From assembly GCA_023405815.1 (NCBI GenBank), contig JAEXXM010000063.1, positions 1-36,478 of the forward strand: DNA of 36,478 bases. The letters are read 5' to 3'. Positions 15,473 to 23,502 of this stretch are shown here, piece after piece. Each line of letters opens with the position of its first letter. Within the stretch, counting starts at the first letter, position 1. Under the pieces are notes generated by a model, which saw nothing but the letters and a program-made list of their open reading frames with translations, was not told where the DNA came from and ran no database searches. Source of the DNA: Pseudomonadota bacterium (GTDB lineage Bacteria; Pseudomonadota; Alphaproteobacteria; Rhizobiales; Hyphomicrobiaceae). A program made the position numbers and the translations under genes.

Positions 15473-18400
15473 ATGCCAATCCATGTCGCGCTGACGCACC
15501 GCACGGCCTACCACTATGACCGCGTGATCGGAATGGGTCCGCAGGTGATCCGCCTGCGCCCTGCGCCCCACTGCCGGACCCCTATCCTCAGCTATTCGCT
15601 CAACATCGAGCCCAAGCTTCATTTCCTCAACTGGCAGCAGGACCCCTTCGCCAACTATTGCGCCCGCCTTGTCATCCCCGAGAAGACCGACCGCTTCGTC
15701 GTCACCGTCGACCTCGTCGCCGACATGGCGGTCATCAACCCCTTCGACTTTTTCGTCGAGGAAAGCGCCCGCGAGTGGCCGTTCGCCTACGATCCCGATC
15801 TGAAAAAGGAGCTGACCCCCTACCTTGAGCCGGCACCTGCTGGCCCCCTGTTGCGCAAGTTCCTCGCCATGCTGCCGACCAAGAAGGAAGGAACGGTCGA
15901 TTTCCTCATCAACGTCAACCGCAGGCTCCATGCTGACGTCGAGTATTGCGTACGCCTTGAGCCGGGCATCCAGACTCCTGAAGAAACCCTAAGCAAGGCG
16001 TCAGGCTCGTGCCGCGACTCCGGCTGGCTGTTGGTACAGATCCTGCGCCACATCGGCTTCGCCGCCCGCTTCGTCTCCGGCTACCTCATCCAGCTACGGC
16101 CCGACGTGAAACCCGTCGATGGCGGACCGGCCGGCACCGACGTGGATTTCACCGACCTGCATGCCTGGGCCGAGGTGTACGTCCCCGGCGCCGGCTGGAT
16201 CGGCCTCGATCCGACATCGGGCCTGCTCGCCGGCGAGGGACACATCCCGCTTGCGGCAACCCCTCAGCCTTCGAGCGCAGCCCCGATCAGCGGCGCCCAT
16301 GAGCCGGCCGAGGTCGATTTCGCATTCGACATGAGGGTCGAGCGCATCCTCGAAACACCCCGCGTCACTCTCCCCTATACCGACGAGACCTGGCAGCAGA
16401 TCGTTGCCGCCGGCGACGAGGTCGATACCCGCCTCGACAGCGCCGACGTGCGCCTCAGCATGGGCGGCGAGCCGACTTTCGTCTCCATCGACGATATGGA
16501 CGGCGACGAATGGAAGACCGATGCGGTCGGTCCGACCAAGCGTGCCTACGCCGAGGACCTCGTCCGCCGCCTGCGCGATCGCTTCGCGCCCGGCGGCCTT
16601 CTCCATTATGGCCAGGGCAAATGGTACCCCGGCGAGCAGCTTCCGCGTTGGGCCTTCGCACTTTACTGGCGTCGCGATCAGGAACCGCTGTGGGCCAATG
16701 ACGGTCTCATCGACCGCGAAAGCAAGCCCTCGAATCCCACCGTCGAGGACGCAGGCAAATTGATGGGCGCGCTCTGCAATCAGCTTGGCCTGCCCGCTGA
16801 CGCCGGCATTCCCGCCTTCGAGGACCCCGGCTACTACGCACTCGTCGAGCAGAAGCTTCCCGTCAACGTGACGCCGGAGGAGAACAAGCTTCAAGACCCT
16901 GCCGAGCGTGCGCGCATCGTGCGCGTATTCGAGCACGGCCTGGATAAACCGGTCAGCTACATCCTGCCCGTGCAGGTTTGGCACTCGCCTGATTTGGGCC
17001 GCCGCTGGGTCACCGAGCGTTGGGGCCTGCGCCGCAGCAAGCTCTATCTCGTTCCCGGCGACTCGCCAGCCGGCTTCCGCCTGCCGATGAATTCGCTGCC
17101 CGCCTTGGCGGCGTACAACTATCCTCACGTGCTGCCGCGCGATCCCTTCAGCGATATGCCTCCGTTGCCCGAGCGCGAGATTCTGATTCAGCAACGCAGG
17201 GCCGTCACGCTCCGCCCGGCACCCGTACCCCCGCCGTTGGGCCCGAGCGAAATCTACGGCTCGGTGCGCACCGCGCTCGCCATCGAGCCGCGTGACGGAC
17301 ACCTATGTGTGTTCCTACCGCCGCTGTCTGACGCCCTCGACTTTGCCGCACTCGTCGCCGCCATCGAGGAGGCCGCCGCCGCAACGGGGCTCCCCGTCCA
17401 CATCGAGGGCTATTCGCCCCCGCACGACCCGCGCATCAACGTGATCAAGGTGACGCCCGACCCCGGCGTTATCGAGGTAAACATCCATCCCGCCACGAGC
17501 TGGAAGGAGCTCGTCCACATCACGACGGCCGTCTACGACGAGGCGCACAAGGCGCGGCTGGGCACCGACAAGTATCAGCTCGACGGACGACACACCGGCA
17601 CCGGCGGCGGCAACCACATCGTCATGGGCGGCATCACGCCTGCCGACAGTCCGTTCCTGCGCCGCCCCGATCTACTCGCCTCGATCGTCTCCTATTGGCA
17701 GAACCATCCCTCGCTTTCGTACCTCTTCTCCGGATTGTTCATCGGCGCGACGAGCCAGGCCCCGCGCCTCGACGAAGCACGTGTTGAAACGCTTTACGAG
17801 CTAGAGATCGCACTGAAGCAGGTGCCCGACCCAGCCTATGGCAGCATCCCGCCGTGGCTGGTCGACCGCATCTTCCGCCACCTGCTCGTTGACGTCACGG
17901 GCAACACGCACCGCGCCGAGATCTGCATCGACAAGCTCTACTCACCCGATGGCCCGACCGGCCGCCTCGGTCTCGTCGAGTTCCGCTCCTTCGAGATGCC
18001 GCCGCACTCGCGCATGAGCCTCGTGCAGCAGCTTCTGATGCGCTCCTTCATCGCCATGTTCTGGGACCGCCCCTATCGCGGCAAGGTCGTGCGTTGGGGA
18101 ACGGCGTTGCAGGACCGCTTCATGCTGCCGCACTTCGTGCGCGAGGACTTCGCCGAGGTGATCGGCGACCTGAAGGATGCGGGCATCCCCATCGAGCTCG
18201 ACTGGTTCAAGCCGCACTTCGAGTTCCGCTTCCCCCTCATCGGCGAGTTCGGCGCCTATGGCGTCGACGTCGAGCTGCGCCAGGCGCTCGAGCCATGGCA
18301 CGTCCTTGGCGAGGAGAGCACCGCCGGCGGCACGGCGCGCTTCGTCGACAACTCGCTCGATCGTCTGCAGGTGAAGGTGAATGACGGTGCCAACGGCCGC

Positions 18401-18766
18401 TTCGCCGTGACCTGCAACCGCCGCAGCTTGCCACTCGCTCCGACGGGCACCTACGGCGAGAAGGTTGCAGGCGTGCGCTACCGCGGCTGGTGGCCGGCCT
18501 CCTGCCTGCATCCAACCGTCCCGCCGCACGTGCCGCTTGTCTTCGACGTCATCGACACATGGACCGGCCGGTCCGTCGGCGGCTGCCGCTATCACTCGAC
18601 GCATCCCGGTGGCCGCAACTTCGAGGTCTCGCCGATCAACTCCTACGAGGCTGAGGGCCGGCGTCTCGCCCGCTTCGAGCGCCTCGGCCACACGCCCGGA
18701 AGATTTTCCGTCGCGCCGGCGCAAATCAACCCCGACTACCCGATGACGCTCGACCTGCGAACCTGA
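15473..18766 (+). CDS. Transglutaminase-like / DUF2126 putative amidoligase fusion protein
   Basis: Large cytoplasmic protein of 1097 residues with no signal peptide. Residues 1-110 form the bacterial transglutaminase N-terminal beta domain. Residues about 150-255 are a transglutaminase-like core with the full triad: Cys180 (ASGSCRDSGWLL), His230 (DLHAWAEVY) and Asp246 (GLDPTSG). From about 285 to the end is DUF2126 (PF09899), described in the literature as a putative amidoligase related to glutamate-cysteine ligase/glutamine synthetase folds. MGGEPTFV, GTGGGNHIVMGG and RTAL-type segments are seen. The fusion couples an amide-bond making domain with an amide-exchanging or cleaving one. It is followed on the same strand by the ATP-grasp/alpha-E and second transglutaminase genes. 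Confidence 0.92.
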   Translation: MPIHVALTHRTAYHYDRVIGMGPQVIRLRPAPHCRTPILSYSLNIEPKLHFLNWQQDPFANYCARLVIPEKTDRFVVTVDLVADMAVINPFDFFVEESAREWPFAYDPDLKKELTPYLEPAPAGPLLRKFLAMLPTKKEGTVDFLINVNRRLHADVEYCVRLEPGIQTPEETLSKASGSCRDSGWLLVQILRHIGFAARFVSGYLIQLRPDVKPVDGGPAGTDVDFTDLHAWAEVYVPGAGWIGLDPTSGLLAGEGHIPLAATPQPSSAAPISGAHEPAEVDFAFDMRVERILETPRVTLPYTDETWQQIVAAGDEVDTRLDSADVRLSMGGEPTFVSIDDMDGDEWKTDAVGPTKRAYAEDLVRRLRDRFAPGGLLHYGQGKWYPGEQLPRWAFALYWRRDQEPLWANDGLIDRESKPSNPTVEDAGKLMGALCNQLGLPADAGIPAFEDPGYYALVEQKLPVNVTPEENKLQDPAERARIVRVFEHGLDKPVSYILPVQVWHSPDLGRRWVTERWGLRRSKLYLVPGDSPAGFRLPMNSLPALAAYNYPHVLPRDPFSDMPPLPEREILIQQRRAVTLRPAPVPPPLGPSEIYGSVRTALAIEPRDGHLCVFLPPLSDALDFAALVAAIEEAAAATGLPVHIEGYSPPHDPRINVIKVTPDPGVIEVNIHPATSWKELVHITTAVYDEAHKARLGTDKYQLDGRHTGTGGGNHIVMGGITPADSPFLRRPDLLASIVSYWQNHPSLSYLFSGLFIGATSQAPRLDEARVETLYELEIALKQVPDPAYGSIPPWLVDRIFRHLLVDVTGNTHRAEICIDKLYSPDGPTGRLGLVEFRSFEMPPHSRMSLVQQLLMRSFIAMFWDRPYRGKVVRWGTALQDRFMLPHFVREDFAEVIGDLKDAGIPIELDWFKPHFEFRFPLIGEFGAYGVDVELRQALEPWHVLGEESTAGGTARFVDNSLDRLQVKVNDGANGRFAVTCNRRSLPLAPTGTYGEKVAGVRYRGWWPASCLHPTVPPHVPLVFDVIDTWTGRSVGGCRYHSTHPGGRNFEVSPINSYEAEGRRLARFERLGHTPGRFSVAPAQINPDYPMTLDLRT

Positions 18767-18796
18767 GCGCCGGGCGCCAAATCCCAATCGTCACGG

Positions 18797-18816
18797 CGGG
18801 GCGCCAACGCGCCCCG
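18797..18816. other. GC-rich stem-loop between amidoligase genes
   Basis: CGGGGCG (18797-18803) pairs with CGCCCCG (18810-18816) across a six-base loop, in the 153-base gap between the DUF2126 and ATP-grasp genes. No T-run follows, so it is not a classical terminator; it may moderate read-through or mRNA stability. Confidence 0.3.
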
Positions 18817-18919
18817 CACCGCCCGGTGGCGCTGGCACCCTGCGCCGCGAAGCACTATTCTGCCGCCGAACCAGAGAGCCAGGCTGGCCTGAAATGCACA
18901 ATTTGCAGGGCATCGCCCT

Positions 18920-21487
18920 ATGAACCTCGAAGCCCGGCTTTCCCAGCAGCTCGACCAGGGGCTGCTCGCGGGCTATGCCCAGGCCCGTAATGGCGCGCAC
19001 GACGAGTTGCTCGACGCCTCCGGCAATGTCCGCCCGCATTGGCAACCGTTCCTCGATGCCCTCGCCCAGCTGCCCCAAGCCGAGCAGTCTGACCGCTCCG
19101 ACCGCCTCAACCGCCGTGTGCGCGAGATGGGCATCGCACACGACATTTTCGCCGACCCTGCGGCGCCCGGGAAACGCTGGGAGGTGGATCTCGTCCCGCT
19201 GATCCTGGCCAGCAGCGAATGGCATCGGCTCGAGAAGGCGATCCTTCAGCGCACGCGGCTCATGAATGCCATTCTTGCCGACGTCTATGGCGAGCAGCAG
19301 CTTCTTCGCGACGGCCTCGTCCCGCCCGCACTCGTCTTCTCCGATCCCGCGTTTCTTCCGCCGTGCCATGGCATCAAGCCGGCCGCCGGCTACCTCCAGT
19401 TCTACGCCGTCGATCTCGCGCGTGAGGCCGACGGAAGCTGGCGCATCATCGACAACCACACCGAGACCCCGGCCGGCGTCGGCTACGCGCTCGCCAACCG
19501 CGTAGTGCACACACAGGTCGCCGGCGACTTGTTCGAGGCCTGCAATAGCCTTCGCCTCGCCCCCTTCTTCCAGAGCGTGCAGGCGGGACTGACGGCGCTC
19601 ACTGGGCGCCGCGACCCTCGCATCGCGCTTCTGACGCCGGGACCACTTCACGACGATTACTTCAGCCACGCCTATCTTGCGCGCTACCTCGGCTACCTGC
19701 TTGTCGAAGGCAGCGACCTGCGCATGGCCGGCGACCAGATCTTCCTCAAGACGCTCGAAGGCTTGCAGCGCGTCGATCTTATCGTCCGCTGCATCGACGG
19801 CCGCCAGTCCGATCCGCTCGAGCTCGATGCTGGCCGCTACGGCGGCCCCCCGGGACTCGTACAGGCCTGCCGCAAGGTGCCCCAGCTCGTGCGCAACGCC
19901 CTTGGCTCCGCAGTCGCGCAGAACCGCGGCCTCGCTCCCTATCTGCCCGCCGTCTGTCGCAAGGTCTTCGGCGAGGATCTTCTGATCACCGATACGCCGC
20001 GGCGATGGCTTGGCGACGCCGGTAACCGGCGGCACGTCATCGATAACCTCGACCGCATGGTCATCCGACCGGCACAGGAAGGCACCGGCCGGCCGGGCGG
20101 CGCACAATACGGTCAGCTTGGCGCGAGCCTCACCGACGCGCAGCGCCGCACCATGAATGAAGAGATCGAGCTGCACGGCGAGTTGCTGGTCGCCGAGGAG
20201 CGCATCGGCTTTGGCACCACGCCGGCCTTCTCTCCGCGCGGCCTCGTCCCCCAGCCGTTCGCCGTTCGCCTTTTCGTGGCCGCCACCTCGGAAGGCCTCG
20301 CCGTGATGCCGGGCGGCCTCGCCATGGCCATCGTCCCCAACCTCGCCGTGGCGCTCAGTGCACCCGAGCCCCGCACGCGCGACGTGTGGGTCATTGCCGA
20401 GGGCGAGGTTCCACCGCACCGAAGCCTATGGCAGCCGACCATCGACACGGCACGCGTGCAACGCTCGCAGCGTGTCATCCAAAGCCGTGTTGCCGACGAC
20501 TTGTTCTGGCTCGGCAGATACGCCGAGCGCGCTGACTGGATCATGCGCGTTCTGCGCAGCGCCCTGCAGCCGCTGCGCGGCGACAATGCGCCCGCCCAGG
20601 TTCAAGGCGCGGCGCGCGCCTGCCTCGAAGCGTTGGCAACCGAAGAGCACGCACCAGCGCCGGCACGCTCCGACATCGACAACGCGCACGCCGTCGAGAG
20701 CATGGCGCATCTTCTCATTGCCGCGAAGGACGGCCGCCGGACGCTCGACGACACGCTCGACAAGCTCTATCGCGTCGCCAATCTCACGCGCGATCGCCTG
20801 TCTCTCGAAGCCTGGCGCGTGTTGAGCCACTTCCGACCCGGCGCCGATTGGCGCCGCGCGCTCGTCGATTCCCCGCCCGAAGCATTGCTAGAGCTCATCG
20901 AGGACGGGCTCGGCTGGCTCGCGGCGTTCAACGGTCTCTTCCACGAGAACATGACCCGCAACAAGGGGTGGTCGTTCCTCGACATGGGACGGCGCATCGA
21001 ACGCGCGGGCAACATGAGCGAAGCGATACTCTGGTTGTTCAGCCGGCCGCTGCCGCCCGAGGAGGAGTCGGGACGGCTCTTCTATCTGCTTGAGGTTGCC
21101 GACAGCTTCATCACCTATCGCTCGCGCTATCGCCTCGACCCGATGCTCGCATTGGTGCTCGACCTGTTGCTGCTCGACGAGACCAACCCGCGCAGCCTCT
21201 GCTACCAGCTCGCCAGCATTTCGCAGCATCTCGGCAGTCTTTTGCAGGCTCAGACCGCCACTGGTCTGACGGATGAGCGCCGCCTCATCCTCTCCATGCT
21301 GACGTCCATACGCCATCTCGACGTCGAGGCTCTGGCCAAGGACGCCACGCGCTCCGACCTGCAGGGCGCGCTCCGCAAGCAGCTCCGCCTGCTGCCGCAG
21401 CTCACGACCGCCATCGAAAGGCACTACTTCAACCTGCTGGAGGAGCAGCCGCACCGCGTCCACACGCGGCTGGAGCCGAAACCATGA
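18920..21487 (+). CDS. Circularly permuted ATP-grasp / alpha-E domain fusion protein
   Basis: Cytoplasmic 855-residue fusion. Residues about 75-480 match the circularly permuted type-2 ATP-grasp family: WEVDLVPLILASSEW, GIKPAAGYLQFYAVDL, the DNHTETPAGVGYALANR nucleotide/metal segment, and VIRPAQEGTGRPGG. The region from about 520 to 830 is the alpha-E (DUF403) helical domain, starting ADDLFWLGRYAERADWIMR and containing NMTRNKGWSFLDMGRRIERA. ATP-grasp enzymes join a carboxylate to an amine through an acyl phosphate, and alpha-E proteins accompany them in predicted peptide-tagging or small-peptide synthesis operons. In many genomes the two parts are separate genes; here they are fused. The stop overlaps the next transglutaminase start by ATGA. 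Confidence 0.92.
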   Translation: MNLEARLSQQLDQGLLAGYAQARNGAHDELLDASGNVRPHWQPFLDALAQLPQAEQSDRSDRLNRRVREMGIAHDIFADPAAPGKRWEVDLVPLILASSEWHRLEKAILQRTRLMNAILADVYGEQQLLRDGLVPPALVFSDPAFLPPCHGIKPAAGYLQFYAVDLAREADGSWRIIDNHTETPAGVGYALANRVVHTQVAGDLFEACNSLRLAPFFQSVQAGLTALTGRRDPRIALLTPGPLHDDYFSHAYLARYLGYLLVEGSDLRMAGDQIFLKTLEGLQRVDLIVRCIDGRQSDPLELDAGRYGGPPGLVQACRKVPQLVRNALGSAVAQNRGLAPYLPAVCRKVFGEDLLITDTPRRWLGDAGNRRHVIDNLDRMVIRPAQEGTGRPGGAQYGQLGASLTDAQRRTMNEEIELHGELLVAEERIGFGTTPAFSPRGLVPQPFAVRLFVAATSEGLAVMPGGLAMAIVPNLAVALSAPEPRTRDVWVIAEGEVPPHRSLWQPTIDTARVQRSQRVIQSRVADDLFWLGRYAERADWIMRVLRSALQPLRGDNAPAQVQGAARACLEALATEEHAPAPARSDIDNAHAVESMAHLLIAAKDGRRTLDDTLDKLYRVANLTRDRLSLEAWRVLSHFRPGADWRRALVDSPPEALLELIEDGLGWLAAFNGLFHENMTRNKGWSFLDMGRRIERAGNMSEAILWLFSRPLPPEEESGRLFYLLEVADSFITYRSRYRLDPMLALVLDLLLLDETNPRSLCYQLASISQHLGSLLQAQTATGLTDERRLILSMLTSIRHLDVEALAKDATRSDLQGALRKQLRLLPQLTTAIERHYFNLLEEQPHRVHTRLEPKP

Positions 21488-22359
21488 TCTACGAGGTGAG
21501 CCACCGTACCGTCTATCGCTACTCCACCCCCGTGGTGCAGAGCCAGCACATCGTGCACATGACGCCGCGCGCGATCGACCGCCAGCGCGTCAGGGGTCAC
21601 GCGCTGCTCATCGAGCCGACCCCGACGATCAAGACCGAGCGCCTCGATTATTTCGGCAATCGCGTCGTCCTGTTCGACATCGAGCAGGAGCACAAGGAGC
21701 TGGTCGTCCATGCCAAGAGCACCATCGGCGTGACGCCCGCCGGAACGATCGATTTCGCCGCCAGCACGCCGTGGGACGAGCTCGCGCCTCGCATCGCCGA
21801 TCCCCGCGCCGGAACTGACCTCGAGGTGAGCCGCTACGCCTGCGCCTCGCGGCACACCCGCGCCACCCACGACATCACCGCCTACGCGCGCCAATCGTTC
21901 CCGGCCGGCAGGCCCGTGCTCCTCGGCGCCTGGAACCTCGTCGAGCGCATCTATTCCGACTTCACCTTCGATCCGACGGCGACCGACATTTCCACGCCCG
22001 TCACCCAGGTTCTCCAGCAGCGCCGCGGCGTCTGCCAGGACTTCTCCCACCTCGCACTGGCCTGCCTGCGTGCGCTGCGCCTCTCGGCCCGCTACGTCAG
22101 CGGTTACATCATGACACGACCGCCGATCGGCTCGCCGCGCCTCGCCGGCGCCGACGCCTCGCATGCCTGGATCTCGGTCTGGTCGCCGGAGTTCGGCTGG
22201 GTCGACTTCGATCCGACCAACGGCCTGATGCCGAAGGACGAGCACATCACCATCGCCTTTGGCCGCGACTACGACGACGTCAGTCCCATCGGCGGCATCC
22301 TGCTCGGCGGCAGCGAACATTCGGTCTTCGTCGGCGTCGACGTTGTGCCCATCTCTTGA
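21484..22359 (+). CDS. Transglutaminase-like cysteine peptidase family protein
   Basis: Cytoplasmic protein of 291 residues with the bacterial transglutaminase N-terminal domain (IYEVSHRTVYRYSTPVVQSQ) and a complete core triad: Cys184 (RRGVCQDFSHLAL), His227 (DASHAWISVW) and Asp243 (VDFDPTNGL). Proteins of this group may cleave or exchange amide bonds of the product made by the neighbouring ATP-grasp enzyme; this role is predicted, not shown. It starts inside the stop of the ATP-grasp/alpha-E gene (ATGA, 21484-21487), so the two are translationally coupled. The proteasome-like (Anbu) peptidase gene that often closes such operons is not here; an ABC exporter cassette on the opposite strand follows after 9 bases. 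Confidence 0.92.
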   Translation: MIYEVSHRTVYRYSTPVVQSQHIVHMTPRAIDRQRVRGHALLIEPTPTIKTERLDYFGNRVVLFDIEQEHKELVVHAKSTIGVTPAGTIDFAASTPWDELAPRIADPRAGTDLEVSRYACASRHTRATHDITAYARQSFPAGRPVLLGAWNLVERIYSDFTFDPTATDISTPVTQVLQQRRGVCQDFSHLALACLRALRLSARYVSGYIMTRPPIGSPRLAGADASHAWISVWSPEFGWVDFDPTNGLMPKDEHITIAFGRDYDDVSPIGGILLGGSEHSVFVGVDVVPIS

Positions 22360-22368
22360 GCTCGAGCA

Positions 22369-23499
22369 CTAACCCTGCGCCGCCGCCATGGTGCCGCGGA
22401 ACCGCCAGCCGGCGATGAGGAACATCACGACGCCGATCGCCGTCATGGCGGCGAGCTGCGGCCAGACCACATCCACGCCGGCACCCCTGTAGAGCACCGC
22501 CTGCGAGAAGCTTGTGAAGTGCGTCGAGGGCGCCAGCTGCATGATGTTGCGCAGCGCATTCGGCATTGCTTCCTGCGGCGTCACGCCGCCCGACAGCATG
22601 TTCATCACGATGAAGAACGGAATGGCGAGCAGGCCGAACTGCGGCATGGACCGCGCAAACGTTGCCAGCGCGATCCCCATCGAGCACATCGAGAACAGGA
22701 ATATCGCCGCTCCGAATATGAATAGCGCGATGGAGCCGTTGATCGTCACGCCGAGCATCAACTGCACCACCAGGGTGATGGACAGTAGCGCAGCGGCGAT
22801 GATGACGAGCCCATTGGCCCAAATCTTTGCCAGCATGATCTCCGCCGGCGTGACCGGCATCACCAGAAGGTGCTCGATCGTTCCATGCTCGCGCTCGCGG
22901 ATGACGGCCGCACCCGAGAGGATCAGCGACAGCATGGTGATGTTGCTGACGATCTGCATCACCGCCATGAACCAGCTCGATTCGAGGTTCGGATTGAACT
23001 TCGCGCGCACCGATAGGTTGACCGGCAGCGCGGTCCCAGACTCCGCACGGCTGACAAAGTCGGATATCTCGTTCTGCAGGATCGTCGTCACGTACACCGT
23101 ACCGTTGCCTGCCAGCGTCATCGCCGTGGCGTCGACATCGACCTGCAGCGTCGGACGCCGCCCGGCAAGGACATCGGCCTGGAACCGCGGCGGGATCACG
23201 ACGACGAACGTATATGCGCCCGAATCCATTGCGGCATCGATATCTCTGACCGACGGCAACAGCGACGCCGGCTTGAAGTAGGGGCGCAGGAACGCATCGC
23301 GCAGCCGCCGCGAAAGATCGGACCCGTCTTCATCCACAACCGCGATCGATGCATTGCGCACCTCGGTCCTCACGCCCGTCGCCACCGTGTAGATCGCGAA
23401 CGTGAACGTATAGATGATGAGGAATACGAGCACCGGGTCGTAGCGCAGACTGAAGAGCTCCTTCACGCCGAGCCGGTAGATGTGCTCCAGCATGCGCAT
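22369..23499 (-). CDS. yhhJ: ABC-2 type exporter permease (YhhJ-like)
   Basis: Inner-membrane permease of 376 residues. It has an N-terminal transmembrane helix (YDPVLVFLIIYTFTFAIYTVA), a large extracytoplasmic domain (about 50-170), and five hydrophobic helices in the C-terminal half. The cytoplasmic loop IREREHGTIEHLLVMPVTPAEIMLAKIWANG is the hallmark of ABC-2 permeases. It is the last gene of a three-gene minus-strand set with the same order as E. coli yhiI-rbbA-yhhJ (adaptor, double-ATPase fusion, permease). The start lies three bases after the stop of the fusion gene, implying coupled translation. It probably pairs with the fused permease of RbbA to form a heterodimeric channel. Confidence 0.9.
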   Translation of the reverse strand: MRMLEHIYRLGVKELFSLRYDPVLVFLIIYTFTFAIYTVATGVRTEVRNASIAVVDEDGSDLSRRLRDAFLRPYFKPASLLPSVRDIDAAMDSGAYTFVVVIPPRFQADVLAGRRPTLQVDVDATAMTLAGNGTVYVTTILQNEISDFVSRAESGTALPVNLSVRAKFNPNLESSWFMAVMQIVSNITMLSLILSGAAVIREREHGTIEHLLVMPVTPAEIMLAKIWANGLVIIAAALLSITLVVQLMLGVTINGSIALFIFGAAIFLFSMCSMGIALATFARSMPQFGLLAIPFFIVMNMLSGGVTPQEAMPNALRNIMQLAPSTHFTSFSQAVLYRGAGVDVVWPQLAAMTAIGVVMFLIAGWRFRGTMAAAQG

Positions 23500-23502
23500 C
23501 CT

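Noticed and set aside
18791..20419. 542-codon open frame on the minus strand
   Set aside because: Antisense to the ATP-grasp/alpha-E gene, biased composition, and no ribosome site or domain.
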